From: Spirosoma profusum
Lineage (GTDB): Bacteria; Bacteroidota; Bacteroidia; Cytophagales; Spirosomataceae
Direction: 5' to 3'
DNA: 64,000 nucleotides
NCBI RefSeq assembly: GCF_014699005.1
Contig: NZ_JACWZY010000014.1
Location: 1 to 64,000 of the forward strand
Positions 7,359 to 16,559 of the stretch are shown here, piece after piece. The position numbers and the translations under genes are program-made. The first letter of the stretch is position 1. Every line of letters begins with the position of its first letter. Below the pieces are notes generated by a model. That model did not search any database and was not told the DNA's origin. It saw nothing but the letters and a program-made list of their open reading frames with translations.

Positions 7359-8534
7359 TCAAATTGGCTTTTGAGAGTCCTTACTACGTGTTTTGAGAGC
7401 CTGTTGCTCAGCTAACTGACGGGGTGATACACCGGTAATGGACTTGAAAACTCGATAAAAACTGGCTTCGGAATTGAAGCCCGAATCGAGGGCGATACCG
7501 AGAATAGATAAGTGCTGATACGTTGGGTCAGTTAGTCGGTGCGTTACTTCGGTTACCCTGCGTTCGTTGATAAGGCTTCGGAAACTTTTCCCGAACTCGC
7601 TGTTGATGACCGCTGATAATACGTTGGGTGATACATTCAGTTGATCGGCCAGACTGTTCAGACTTAAATCGGGATCTAAAAAAACACGTTCCTGATCAAG
7701 AGCCGTTTCCAGTCGGGACTTGATCGCCCGGCTTTGTGCTATGTCCAGGCCAATAGAGGTTCGATTTTCCGATGAACGAGTACTGGTTGCTTCAAAAGCG
7801 ACTTCAAATGGTGGCTGCTGATACCCCATGATCGCCAGGTAATAAATGCATCCAGACAGATAAACGTAGAACAACTGCCAGTGCAGAAAGTAGCGCGTCG
7901 TGAAACCCAGTCCGGCATCGAGAACGATATTGATCGTCAGTAACAGACAGACGCCACCGCTGACAATCACTACGTTCCGAAGCCAGGTGTAGGTTGGATA
8001 AGACGTGTCGGAGATCGTGTCGAAAAGCCACAGTCGATACTGGTTCAGTCGACGTAAACTCAGATAGCCGTACACTATTCCCGAGAGCACCGACAGGTAA
8101 TCTTCGATCTGCTTTACACGGTTAAAGGCAAGTTTTTCGGCGATCAGGTCTTTCTGGAGAAGGTCATCTGTCGTCTGCGTCTGGATATAAACGACAATGG
8201 CGTGAAGCAGGAAAATCAGTGTGGGGGCGAAATGAACGAGGTGCGACCTGAGTCGGAACTGTTTTTGCGTCAGCGCAATGGCGTACAAATACAGAAGTGG
8301 CTGGATGGTCAGATCGAAGGCGAGTGGAAAATAACGTAGCGTCGGATTTTGCCACAGACCTAGTGTGTGCAGGAGAATTTTGGCACTCAATACGCTGAAT
8401 ACCAGCAACAGCAACGCCAGCAAACGTTTGCTGGCGTACTGGCCGTATCGGGTTAGCAACAAGCCTGCGTAGAGCAGTCCCTGCGTAACGCCCAGAATGA
8501 CAATGAGGTCGAATCCGTTGAAATTTACGTTCAA
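7359..8534 (-). CDS. Membrane-anchored AraC-family regulator
   Basis: A 391-residue protein. About seven hydrophobic segments fill residues ~8-240 (for example LIVILGVTQGLLYAGLLL, LLALLLLVFSVLSAKILL and VVIVSGGVCLLLTINIVL). A C-terminal AraC double HTH covers ~280-380, with LSLNSLADQLNVSPNVLSAV as the first helix-turn-helix and ALDSGFNSEASFYRVFK as the second. Such Bacteroidota proteins couple a membrane sensor to DNA binding. The start appears to be TTG, since an in-frame stop lies just upstream. It lies 59 bp upstream of the C10 peptidase on the same strand, so it may control it. The signal is unknown. Confidence 0.78.
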   Translation of the reverse strand: MNVNFNGFDLIVILGVTQGLLYAGLLLTRYGQYASKRLLALLLLVFSVLSAKILLHTLGLWQNPTLRYFPLAFDLTIQPLLYLYAIALTQKQFRLRSHLVHFAPTLIFLLHAIVVYIQTQTTDDLLQKDLIAEKLAFNRVKQIEDYLSVLSGIVYGYLSLRRLNQYRLWLFDTISDTSYPTYTWLRNVVIVSGGVCLLLTINIVLDAGLGFTTRYFLHWQLFYVYLSGCIYYLAIMGYQQPPFEVAFEATSTRSSENRTSIGLDIAQSRAIKSRLETALDQERVFLDPDLSLNSLADQLNVSPNVLSAVINSEFGKSFRSLINERRVTEVTHRLTDPTYQHLSILGIALDSGFNSEASFYRVFKSITGVSPRQLAEQQALKTRSKDSQKPI

Positions 8535-8616
8535 ATCTGTTTTTTACTCCAAATTACGAAATAAGCAGCAGAGGGCAGGGGGCGGAAGGTAAAATCGGTC
8601 CCATCACAGCCCTATT

Positions 8617-9777
8617 CTATTCACTACGTAGTGACTTCACCGGATTCATCAGAGCCGCTTTAAGGCTTTGAAAACTGACAGTCAGGAGCGCGACAACGAC
8701 GGCTACCAAACCGGACACTGCGAACATCCACCATTCAATGGATACTTTATAGTCGATATCTTTCAGCCAGTTCGTCATAACGTACCAGGCCACTGGCGAG
8801 GCAATTACTAAGGCAATGGCTACCAGCTTCACAAAGTCGAACGAGAACAGATGGAAAATATGGGCTGTTGACGCGCCCAGCACTTTCCGAATTCCCACTT
8901 CCTTCGTGCGCGACTCCGCCATGAACGCCACTACGCCATACAGACCTAAACAACCGATAAAAATGGCAATTCCCGCCAGCAGCCGAAACAAAGAAAACTG
9001 ACGCTCCTCGGTCTGATAGAAATTGTTTATGGCTTTATCGGCAAACTCGTAGTTGAACACAAAGTCAGGGAACGTAGCGGACCAGGATTGCTCCACTGTC
9101 TTCAGCAATCGACTGATTGATTCCTGATTGGTAGCCTGTGGCGATAGTTTGATACTGAGTCGGCGGTAGGCTCCCTCTAACGTAGTGATGATACAGGCTT
9201 CGGTACGTTGATGGAGCGAGAACGTATTGAAATCCTTTACTACGCCCACAATTGGTTTTTTGACCTTGCTTCCGTTAAAATCAGAGAGAAACTGCCCCAG
9301 AATTTGCTGCGGGTTGCGGAATCCCAATTTCTTCACAAATGCTTCATTGACCACAAATTCGCTGATACTGTCGGATGGGTGTTGAATGCGACCCGCTATC
9401 AATTTCAGACCATAAGTGCGGAAATAGGCTGTATCCGCCGGGCGCATCACAACCGTAAATTCAGCAACTTTATTGGCTGGGCCGTAGCGGAAACTTGTCC
9501 ACCAGTTACCACGAGCTGAGGGCGTCGACATGCTGTAGCTCATGGATTGGATACCGGGCTGACCCACTAATTTTGCCCGCAAATTCGTTAACTGATTTCC
9601 CTCGGCCTTATTAGGTATGGGTACCGTCAATACCGCATCTTTGTTATAACCGAGATCTGTCGAGCGGAAAAGCTGCATCTGGCTGTAGGCGATGATGGTG
9701 CCGATGATAAGTATCTGCGAAATAGCAAACTGTCCTACAATCAGGGTTCGACGTAGCGTTAACTGACCGCTGCCCAT
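8617..9777 (-). CDS. C-terminal half of a frameshifted MacB/FtsX-type permease
   Basis: 386 residues starting MGSGQLTLRRTLIVGQFAIS. This matches the middle of intact paralogs, from the fourth membrane helix through the second periplasmic MacB-like domain to three C-terminal helices and the family end NPVKSLRSE. The missing N-terminal half is the overlapping frame at 9759-11036. Joining the two frames needs one extra base near 9770, and the joined length (~806 residues) then equals the prefix-less paralog at 11102-13537. It is probably a pseudogene or sequencing frameshift rather than a separate protein. Confidence 0.7.
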   Translation of the reverse strand: MGSGQLTLRRTLIVGQFAISQILIIGTIIAYSQMQLFRSTDLGYNKDAVLTVPIPNKAEGNQLTNLRAKLVGQPGIQSMSYSMSTPSARGNWWTSFRYGPANKVAEFTVVMRPADTAYFRTYGLKLIAGRIQHPSDSISEFVVNEAFVKKLGFRNPQQILGQFLSDFNGSKVKKPIVGVVKDFNTFSLHQRTEACIITTLEGAYRRLSIKLSPQATNQESISRLLKTVEQSWSATFPDFVFNYEFADKAINNFYQTEERQFSLFRLLAGIAIFIGCLGLYGVVAFMAESRTKEVGIRKVLGASTAHIFHLFSFDFVKLVAIALVIASPVAWYVMTNWLKDIDYKVSIEWWMFAVSGLVAVVVALLTVSFQSLKAALMNPVKSLRSE

Positions 9778-11036
9778 AGACCGAATTTTCCTTTAAGGGC
9801 CAATACCGGCTGATAACCCGACAGCACCAGCGCCGGATAAAAGCCCGCCAGCAACGTAGTGCAAACGGCAAGCACCACCAAAAAACCAAGAATCGTCGGC
9901 GTAAAGAGGTCCGATTGTTCCAGCCTGACATCCAGGAGTTCGATAACGTAGGGAAGGGCTGCATAAGCTATAACGAGCGAAAACAGGACGGCCAAACCCG
10001 TTAACAGTCCTGTTTCGCCCAGAAACTGACGTACTAACTGCGTTCGGGAACTGCCCAGTGTTTTGCGAACACCTACTTCCTTCGCCCGACGGATGGCCAG
10101 TGCGGTGGCCAGATTGATAAAATTGACACAAGCCGTAATCAGGATGAACAGACCAATAAGCCCCATCGCCCAAATGGTTTGTGTGCTTACCCTGCGATCC
10201 GCAAAATTACTTGTGCGCGTATCGGTGTGAATCTGCGTGAGGGGTTGCAGTTCGTAAACCAGATTTTTGGCGTCGTCGGGATTGTGGTATTTATTCACAA
10301 AGTTCACCAACTGTCGTTCCATAGCCTGCGGAGACTGACCATCCGGTAGCATCAGGTAAAGCTGCGTCTGGCTGGAAGTTGATTGCCAGTCGTCCCAGTT
10401 CGTATTGGAGCCATATGTTTTCAACGATGCAAACGACAACAGCACTTCAAACGGCAAACTGCTTGTAACGGGTGGATTCGCCACAATCCCAGTCACCACA
10501 AAATCCATTCGATTCTCCAACCGGAACCGTTTGCCCATCGGATTTGCGCTACCGAAATACTTTTGGGCCATACGTTCCGAGAGTACTACCGTGTTCGGAT
10601 TGTTTAGCGAGGTTTCCGGACTGCCGCTTTTCCAGTTATAATCGAACAGGCGGAAATAGGCGGGTTCTACAAATGCCATTGTAGCATCTTCTTCCTCGAA
10701 CTTCTTCGACGCATTTATTCGCACTACGCCACTCGTTTCATTTACAAGCGTTACCTGTTTTTTGATTTCGGGATAATCGCTACGTAGTGCCGCCAATGCA
10801 GGTAGTGCAATACCCACGTTACGTCCGTCGCTATCCGATTTTTTATAGAACGAAATGACTCGGTACGTTCGCTCGGCGTTGGTGTGATGCCGGTCGTAGC
10901 TGAGTTCGTAGCGGATGGCGAGAAACAGCAGCAGGCAACAGGCCAGTCCGAAGGTTAGCCCTGTTACGTTGATAACGGTGTAATTCCAGTTTCGCCGAAG
11001 CGCGCGCCAGGCGGTTTTGAAGTAGTTCGTTAGCAT
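9759..11036 (-). CDS. N-terminal half of a frameshifted MacB/FtsX-type permease
   Basis: 425 residues starting MLTNYFKTAWRALRRNWN with no prefix domain. Helix 1 (~20-42) is followed by a MacB-like periplasmic domain, three helices, and the coupling motif AKEVGVRKTLGSSRTQL. It should continue after GYQPVLALKGKFG but runs out of frame into GLWAAVS and a stop. In paralogs the next segment is (I/L)RR(S/T)LIVxQF, which here is in the -1 frame at 8617-9777. Loss of one T from a GGTTCT context would explain the shift. It follows the intact permease at 11102 and shares its promoter. Confidence 0.7.
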   Translation of the reverse strand: MLTNYFKTAWRALRRNWNYTVINVTGLTFGLACCLLLFLAIRYELSYDRHHTNAERTYRVISFYKKSDSDGRNVGIALPALAALRSDYPEIKKQVTLVNETSGVVRINASKKFEEEDATMAFVEPAYFRLFDYNWKSGSPETSLNNPNTVVLSERMAQKYFGSANPMGKRFRLENRMDFVVTGIVANPPVTSSLPFEVLLSFASLKTYGSNTNWDDWQSTSSQTQLYLMLPDGQSPQAMERQLVNFVNKYHNPDDAKNLVYELQPLTQIHTDTRTSNFADRRVSTQTIWAMGLIGLFILITACVNFINLATALAIRRAKEVGVRKTLGSSRTQLVRQFLGETGLLTGLAVLFSLVIAYAALPYVIELLDVRLEQSDLFTPTILGFLVVLAVCTTLLAGFYPALVLSGYQPVLALKGKFGLWAAVS

Positions 11037-11057
11037 TGTTGTAAGGATTTTTCATGT

Positions 11058-11100
11058 GTAGAGACCGGTCCGCCGTTGCGAGGGCATGGCCTGTCTCTAC
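11058..11100. repeat. REP-like palindrome, variant with nested hairpin
   Basis: Starts GTAGAGACC and ends GTCTCTAC, with CCGCCGTTGCGAGG between. Its reverse complement matches the variant at 24667-24707, sharing CCGCAACGGCGGACCGGTCT. Confidence 0.6.
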
Positions 11101-11101
11101 A

Positions 11102-13537
11102 TTATTCGGAACGTAGTGATTTCACTGGATTCATCAGGGCGGCTTTGATACTCTGGAAGCTGACTGTCAGCAGGGCGATTCCCACAGCCAACAGTCCTGC
11201 TACTGCAAACACCCACCACTGCATATCAATGCGGTAGGCGAAATCAGCCAGCCAGCGATTCATCGCATACCACGCCATGGGGGTGGCAATTACGATAGCG
11301 ATGCCTACTAACTTCAGAAAGTCTTTCGATAGCAGCAGCGCCACACTTGCCACGGAGGCTCCCAACACTTTCCGAACGCCGATTTCTTTGGTACGTTGCT
11401 CAGCCGTGAACGTCGTCAGGCCGTAAAGACCCAGGCAGGCAATCAGGACTGAGATGAGCGAGAAATAAAGGAAAATCGTTGAAAAGCGGGCTTCAGCTTC
11501 GTATTGTTCGCCCAGTTTTTTATCGACAAAATCGTAATCAAGGTAAGCGGTCGGAAAATGCTTTTTCCATTGGGCCTGCAACTCTGCAATAGCTTCCTGC
11601 GGTTTTTGTCCGTCGATGTTCAGGATGATACGTGAGAAACCAAAATCCCGGATGACCATCGCCAGCGGTTCAACCTTGTGCTGAAGGGAATTAAAATGGA
11701 AATCGTTTACAACGCCTACTACCTGTCCCCGTCGACCACCCATCGAGAACGGTTTGCCGATAGCCTTATCGGCACCGGACCAGCCAAAAGCTTTTACTGC
11801 GGCTTCGTTGATAATAAAATTCTGAGTCGAGTCGGTGGGATTATCGGTGGGGAAGTTTTTTGAAAAATACCGGCCCGCTACTACGTGCATCCCTAGCGTA
11901 GCAAGGTAGTCGTAATCGACTCTCAGGCGAAAGATGCTGGTTTGCAGCTTCTTGCCCCGATTGTCCACCGTTTCCATACCATTGTTGCCCAGACCGCCAA
12001 CCAGAATACTGTTACTGGTCGTCAGATTTTTGACATACTGACTTTTCAGCAGGTCATTTTTAAACGGTTCGATACGTCGCTGTACGTCAATATCGCCGTT
12101 AACTTTCACCTGCAGTAACGCATCTTTTTGGAAGCCCAAATTTTTGTTCGCTATAAATGACCGTTGAGCGTTGATCACCAGAATGCCTACTAACAGCACA
12201 ATCGTTATACTGAACTGGGCAACAACGAGTGTCTTACGTAGCCAAACTCCTTTCCCCGACGTAGCCAAACTACCTTTTAACACGGTCGTCGGCTGGTAGG
12301 AAGAAATGAAAAAGGCCGGATAAAGCCCTGATCCCAGACCGACCAGTAATGCGATACCCACCAGAAACGCGAGCAGAACCGGTGACTGAAAAACAGCGAT
12401 TTCTTTCTGCGTAAGCTGAGCGAAGGCACTTTGCAGCCCGTAACACAACAAAAGAGCAATGCCCAGCGCGCCAACTGCCAGAATAACGGATTCGAGCAGA
12501 TACTGGCCAACGAGTTGGCCTTTCAAGGCGCCCATCACTTTCTTGACACCCACTTCCTTCGCGCGTTTCAACGAGCGGGCCGTAGCCAGATTCATGTAAT
12601 TGATACCTGCCAGAAGTAGTATAAACAGACACACAGTACCAAAAATGTACAGATTCGTCAGGCTACCGGGAGCACTTATCTCGTACCGAACATTCGATTT
12701 TAGGTGGATGTCCGTGAGGGGCATAAGCTGATATTCCGCCGTACGCTTATTAACACCGTAACGCTGATTGATAGGCAGTACGTGCCGGTCATAGAACTGA
12801 GGCAATTTGGCGGCAAAGGCTTTATAATCAACGCCTTTTTTTAGCAGAATGTACGTGTAATAACTATTGTTGCCCCAGGCACCATCTCCCGCCAGGTCGG
12901 CGCGATTATACGCTATGAGGGTTTCAAACGAAACGAGGCAACTGAACGTAACGTGGGCGTTTTTGGGTGCATCGGGCATAATACCCGTGATTCGGTAAGG
13001 AACCCCCTTACCCGTCGAATCGTTCAGCATGATGGTTAAATTCTGACCGACGGGATTTTCCTGGCCAAAATACTTTTTGGCCATACTTTCAGTCAGGACA
13101 ATGCTGTATGGATCGGTGAGGGCCGTTTTTGGATCGCCGACCGTCATCGAGTAGCTGAACGTATCAAAAAACGACGGGTCGGTGAGTAGAATTCCTTCTT
13201 CCACAAACACCCGATCTCCGCGCTTCACGACGGCATCGCTCGGATCGAATCGGACGAACTGCTCTACTTCAGGGTAATCGGCTTTGAGCGCAGGGCCCAG
13301 TGGTACCGCCGAAACCGCGTGCTCGAAGGTTTCGGAATCGCCGATGATTTTGCTGGCAACCCGGTAAATGCGGTCGGCATTTTCGTTGAAGCGGTCGAAG
13401 CTCCACTCATCCTGTATCCAGAGCGCAATAAAAGCAAAACAAGTCAGCCCGATAGACAGGCCAGCCAGATTGAGAGAGGAGTAGAGTTTGTTACTAACTA
13501 GGTTTCGCCAGGCGATTTTAAAATAGGTACGTAGCAT
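11102..13537 (-). CDS. MacB/FtsX-type ABC permease, no prefix domain
   Basis: 811 residues starting MLRTYFKIAWRNLVSNK. The order is helix 1 (~20-42), a MacB-like periplasmic domain (~50-260), three helices with coupling motif KRAKEVGVKKVMGALKGQL, a further helix (VVAQFSITIVLLVGILVI), a second periplasmic domain, and three C-terminal helices with EQRTKEIGVRKVLGAS, ending NPVKSLRSE. This is the mechanotransmission-type permease of MacB, LolCE and FtsX relatives, but no ATPase gene is nearby. It is the first gene of a transcript preceded by a sigma-54-like element and tandem dyads, without a PadR gene. Substrate unknown. Confidence 0.85.
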   Translation of the reverse strand: MLRTYFKIAWRNLVSNKLYSSLNLAGLSIGLTCFAFIALWIQDEWSFDRFNENADRIYRVASKIIGDSETFEHAVSAVPLGPALKADYPEVEQFVRFDPSDAVVKRGDRVFVEEGILLTDPSFFDTFSYSMTVGDPKTALTDPYSIVLTESMAKKYFGQENPVGQNLTIMLNDSTGKGVPYRITGIMPDAPKNAHVTFSCLVSFETLIAYNRADLAGDGAWGNNSYYTYILLKKGVDYKAFAAKLPQFYDRHVLPINQRYGVNKRTAEYQLMPLTDIHLKSNVRYEISAPGSLTNLYIFGTVCLFILLLAGINYMNLATARSLKRAKEVGVKKVMGALKGQLVGQYLLESVILAVGALGIALLLCYGLQSAFAQLTQKEIAVFQSPVLLAFLVGIALLVGLGSGLYPAFFISSYQPTTVLKGSLATSGKGVWLRKTLVVAQFSITIVLLVGILVINAQRSFIANKNLGFQKDALLQVKVNGDIDVQRRIEPFKNDLLKSQYVKNLTTSNSILVGGLGNNGMETVDNRGKKLQTSIFRLRVDYDYLATLGMHVVAGRYFSKNFPTDNPTDSTQNFIINEAAVKAFGWSGADKAIGKPFSMGGRRGQVVGVVNDFHFNSLQHKVEPLAMVIRDFGFSRIILNIDGQKPQEAIAELQAQWKKHFPTAYLDYDFVDKKLGEQYEAEARFSTIFLYFSLISVLIACLGLYGLTTFTAEQRTKEIGVRKVLGASVASVALLLSKDFLKLVGIAIVIATPMAWYAMNRWLADFAYRIDMQWWVFAVAGLLAVGIALLTVSFQSIKAALMNPVKSLRSE

Positions 13538-13566
13538 AGGGCGTTGAGGTTAGCTTCGCTAACAGT

Positions 13567-13582
13567 TCCAACTACTATGCCA
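13567..13582 (-). promoter_or_regulatory. Sigma-54-like -24/-12 element upstream of the 13537 permease
   Basis: On the minus strand this reads TGGCATAGTAGTTGGA, close to the sigma-54 pattern TGGCAC-N5-TTGC but with TTGG instead of TTGC. It ends 29 bp before the start codon, leaving room for a short leader. The match is the weakest of the four in the window, but its position relative to the tandem dyads supports it. Confidence 0.5.
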
Positions 13583-13635
13583 CACCCGAAAAAAGCCTGC
13601 TACGTATGAATTGGGCTATTTTAACGTAGTATAAC

Positions 13636-13672
13636 TGTCCGATACCGTACAAAGCCTGTCCGTTTCTGTACG
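13636..13672. promoter_or_regulatory. Tandem TGTCC-N6-GGACA-type dyads (copy A)
   Basis: Two dyads, TGTCC-GATACC-GTACA and TGTCC-GTTTCT-GTACG, are separated by 5 bp. On the minus strand the element contains CAGAAACGGACA, a 12-mer shared with copies B and C in the opposite orientation. It lies 53 bp upstream of the -24 side of the sigma-54-like element, about one helical turn closer than the other copies. It is a candidate enhancer-binding site. Confidence 0.65.
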
Positions 13673-13701
13673 GGGTTAATGGCAAGGGCATAGGGTAATT
13701 G

Positions 13702-13797
13702 GTAGAGACAAGGCATGCCTTGTCTCTACATGCGTCAGCAATAAACTATCTGGTTAAAAAGTTATCCGGTCATGAGACAGGGCATGCCCTGTCTCAT
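13702..13797. repeat. Paired REP-like palindromes
   Basis: A perfect 28-bp palindrome (half-site GTAGAGACAAGGCA) at 13702-13729 is followed by a second palindrome (ATGAGACAGGGCA half-site) at 13772-13797. They are joined by a spacer containing GCGTCAGC and ATCCGGTCAT, which recurs at other paired loci. This lies just downstream of the permease ending at 13804. Confidence 0.8.
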
Positions 13798-13803
13798 CGT
13801 AGG

Positions 13804-16437
13804 TTATTCACTTCGTAGCGATTTGACCGGATTCACCAGCGCGGCTTTGATACTCTGGTAACTCACCGTCAGTAACGTAACGACCAGCGCTCCTAAGCCA
13901 GCTACGGCAAAAATCCACCACGACAAATCAGTATGATATTGATACTTCTGGAGCCAACCGTTCAAAAAGTAGTAAGCGATGAACGAGGAAATACCAAACG
14001 CAATCACAACCAGCACCACAAAGTCTTTGGAAAGCAGTACCCAGACGTTGGTAACCGATGCGCCCAACACTTTCCGAACGCCAATCTCTTTGGTACGTTG
14101 TTCGGCAACAAACGAAGCTAACCCGAACAGCCCAAGGCAGCTAATCAGAATGGCGAGAATGGCAAATCCCGAAGCCAGCTTGCCGATACGTTCCTCAGCG
14201 GCAAATTTTAAGGCATATTGCTGATCCGTAAATCGATAATCGAATGGACTTCCTGGGTTGAATTTACGGAAAACTCCTTCAATTTTAGCAAGCGATTCGC
14301 TGGTGCTACGTGCCGGATTGAGTTTGATATTGATGACATTGGCCCAGCCATAATTCAGCATATAAACGGTTTGAGTTACCGGTTTAAAGGGCGACTCCAT
14401 AATCATGTCCTTGATGACACCCACTACTCGAAATTGTGAATCATTCCATTTAATTTGTTTGCCCACGGGATCTTTTAAACCCATGTAACGGACAGCCGTT
14501 TCGTTCAGCACCATGCCCGATGAATCACTGGCGAATTTCCGGGAAAGATCGCGACCCTGCACAAACTGCCAGCCTACTGTTTTGCCGAAATCATGCGAAA
14601 CGGCAATCGTACCAAAGCTTTCTTTGAAATTTGGGTCTTTCCCTTCCCAGCTAAATCCGCTATTCTGTGAGTTCAGATTCGTTGCCGGAGCCGACGACGT
14701 TGACATATCGACAACACCGCCGGTCTGAATCAGAGCGTCCCGAAGGGCGTTGTAGTGCTGGTGCAATTCCGGGGTATTCATCGCTACTGTTATCAATCCG
14801 CTCCGATCATACCCGACTGGGCGATCTTTAGCGTGTTGAATTTGCCGAAACACGATGATCGTTCCGATAATCAGCGTAACGGAAACCGTAAACTGAACAA
14901 CAACTAAAACCTGACGCGGAATCGAGGCAAATCGGCCCACCCGGAATGTACCTTTCAGTACCTTAACTGCCTGGAATGACGATAAGTAAAGCGCTGGATA
15001 GCTGCCTGCAATCAGCCCTGTCAATAGACTAAAACCGATGCCACAGAGCCAGAAAACCGGATTTGTCCACAAAATACCAATCTGTTTATCAGCTACATCA
15101 TTGAAAACAGGTAGGATCAGCAGTACGAACAGAATAGCTAACACGAATGCAAAAGCAACGACCAGTAGTGATTCGCTAAAAAACTGTGCAATCAACTGGC
15201 TACGTACCGAACCAACGGCCTTTCGAATGCCAACTTCTTTGGCGCGCTTTTCACTACGTGCCGTACTGAGGTTCATGAAATTGATGCAAGCCAGCAGTAG
15301 CACAAACACGCCGATAATCCCAAATAACCAGACGTACTGAATGCGCCCTTCCAAGTTTCCTGATTTATCCCAACCCGAATAGAGATGCCATTTGCTCATC
15401 GGCAGCAGGTAAACCTCGGGTTTGATGAATGCTACCTCTGGATTATGCTTCAGCCGTATGTTTTTGATCTTGGCCGAAACGGCATCAAAATCGGCGTTGG
15501 GTGCGATCTGAACCAGCACCTGCCAGGAAAAGTTACCCCATTCGACATTGTCCTGCGCCTGTTTCACCCAGGATTCTGACGCTACATACAGATCCCAGGG
15601 AGCGATGAATTTCAGGTCTCTGAACTCAGTATTGTACGGAAAATCCTCATAAACGCCCGTCACTTTTACATCCAGCTTATTATCGATCTTCATGAGTTTG
15701 CCCAATGGGTCGGTCTCGCCAAACAACGCTTTGGCAACCGATTCCGACAATAAAATCGAATTCTGGTGTTTCAAGCCATTCCGTGTACCGCTGAGCATGT
15801 TCAGCGCGAGCATATCCGGCGCACCAGCGCTTAGATAACTGCCAGTTTTGGTGAATTTCTTTTCGCCATACGCCAGAATGTGATCGTTATTGCCATCCCC
15901 GGACGACATAATGACGTGCGTGAAATCACTGCCGTAAACAGTCCGCAATTCAGGGCCCATTGGTGCAGGATTGTATTCGCCGTTAAACACTTCCCCATTG
16001 AACGTACCCTTTTGCATGACTTTGGCGATGCGGTCGTAGTTCTGAAAATACCGGTCATACGATAGTTCGTCATAAATCCAGAGGCCAATCAGCATCGCGA
16101 CGGCCATTCCCGCAGCTAGTCCGCCAATATTGATGAAGGAGTACACCCGGTTCTTGGCTAGATTCCGAAATGCGATTTTGAGATAATTACGAATCATGGT
16201 TGTAAAAGCTGGAGTTGGGTAAGTATTTGTATTTTCTCGTTTGATGAGGGAAGGACGTAGCAGACTCACTACGTCCCGAACGTAACGCCAGCGGGCTTCT
16301 CGTAAACCCACCCCCCGGATACGTTCCTGAAACAGCTCGTCCAGGTCGCCCTCCATCTCTTCGGCTCGATGCGGAGGGCAGAAGAGGTGCAGCAGGTACG
16401 TAGCAAAACGGGGCGGTCCGACGTTTCGGGGTTTCAT
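13804..16437 (-). CDS. MacB/FtsX-type permease with N-terminal prefix domain (PadR set 1)
   Basis: 877 residues. A prefix domain fills ~1-68 (FATYLLHLFCPPHRAEEMEG, then DLDELFQERI), followed by a linker and the permease core from M81 (MIRNYLKIAFRN). Helices are at about 101-121, 367-388, 424-444, 463-485, 508-530, 757-777, 804-826 and 840-860, with MacB-like periplasmic domains after the first and fifth. Cytoplasmic coupling motifs are AKEVGIRKAVGS (~399-410) and TKEIGVRKVLGA. It is the last gene of the run headed by the PadR at 25048. Cargo unknown; no cognate ATPase is seen. Confidence 0.86.
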   Translation of the reverse strand: MKPRNVGPPRFATYLLHLFCPPHRAEEMEGDLDELFQERIRGVGLREARWRYVRDVVSLLRPSLIKRENTNTYPTPAFTTMIRNYLKIAFRNLAKNRVYSFINIGGLAAGMAVAMLIGLWIYDELSYDRYFQNYDRIAKVMQKGTFNGEVFNGEYNPAPMGPELRTVYGSDFTHVIMSSGDGNNDHILAYGEKKFTKTGSYLSAGAPDMLALNMLSGTRNGLKHQNSILLSESVAKALFGETDPLGKLMKIDNKLDVKVTGVYEDFPYNTEFRDLKFIAPWDLYVASESWVKQAQDNVEWGNFSWQVLVQIAPNADFDAVSAKIKNIRLKHNPEVAFIKPEVYLLPMSKWHLYSGWDKSGNLEGRIQYVWLFGIIGVFVLLLACINFMNLSTARSEKRAKEVGIRKAVGSVRSQLIAQFFSESLLVVAFAFVLAILFVLLILPVFNDVADKQIGILWTNPVFWLCGIGFSLLTGLIAGSYPALYLSSFQAVKVLKGTFRVGRFASIPRQVLVVVQFTVSVTLIIGTIIVFRQIQHAKDRPVGYDRSGLITVAMNTPELHQHYNALRDALIQTGGVVDMSTSSAPATNLNSQNSGFSWEGKDPNFKESFGTIAVSHDFGKTVGWQFVQGRDLSRKFASDSSGMVLNETAVRYMGLKDPVGKQIKWNDSQFRVVGVIKDMIMESPFKPVTQTVYMLNYGWANVINIKLNPARSTSESLAKIEGVFRKFNPGSPFDYRFTDQQYALKFAAEERIGKLASGFAILAILISCLGLFGLASFVAEQRTKEIGVRKVLGASVTNVWVLLSKDFVVLVVIAFGISSFIAYYFLNGWLQKYQYHTDLSWWIFAVAGLGALVVTLLTVSYQSIKAALVNPVKSLRSE

Positions 16438-16457
16438 GGTTTCTGTTTATATCGGTT

Positions 16458-16554
16458 GTAGAAACAAGGCATGCCTTGTCTCACGGGCGTCAGCCATAAT
16501 CCATACGGTTGAGATAGCCATCCGGTCATGAGACAGGGCATGCCCTGTCTCTAC
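16458..16554. repeat. Paired REP-like palindromes
   Basis: Copies lie at 16458-16484 (GTAGAAACAAGGCA half) and 16529-16554 (TGAGACAGGGCA half). The spacer again carries GCGTCAGCC and CATCCGGTCATG. The pair separates two permease genes of one run. Confidence 0.8.
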
Positions 16555-16559
16555 GTGTG

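Noticed and set aside
9759..9777. Programmed -1 ribosomal frameshifting to join the split permease
   Set aside because: No X-XXY-YYZ slippery heptamer is in frame before the shift (GGA AAA TTC GGT), and the paralogs are uninterrupted. A plain deletion is simpler.
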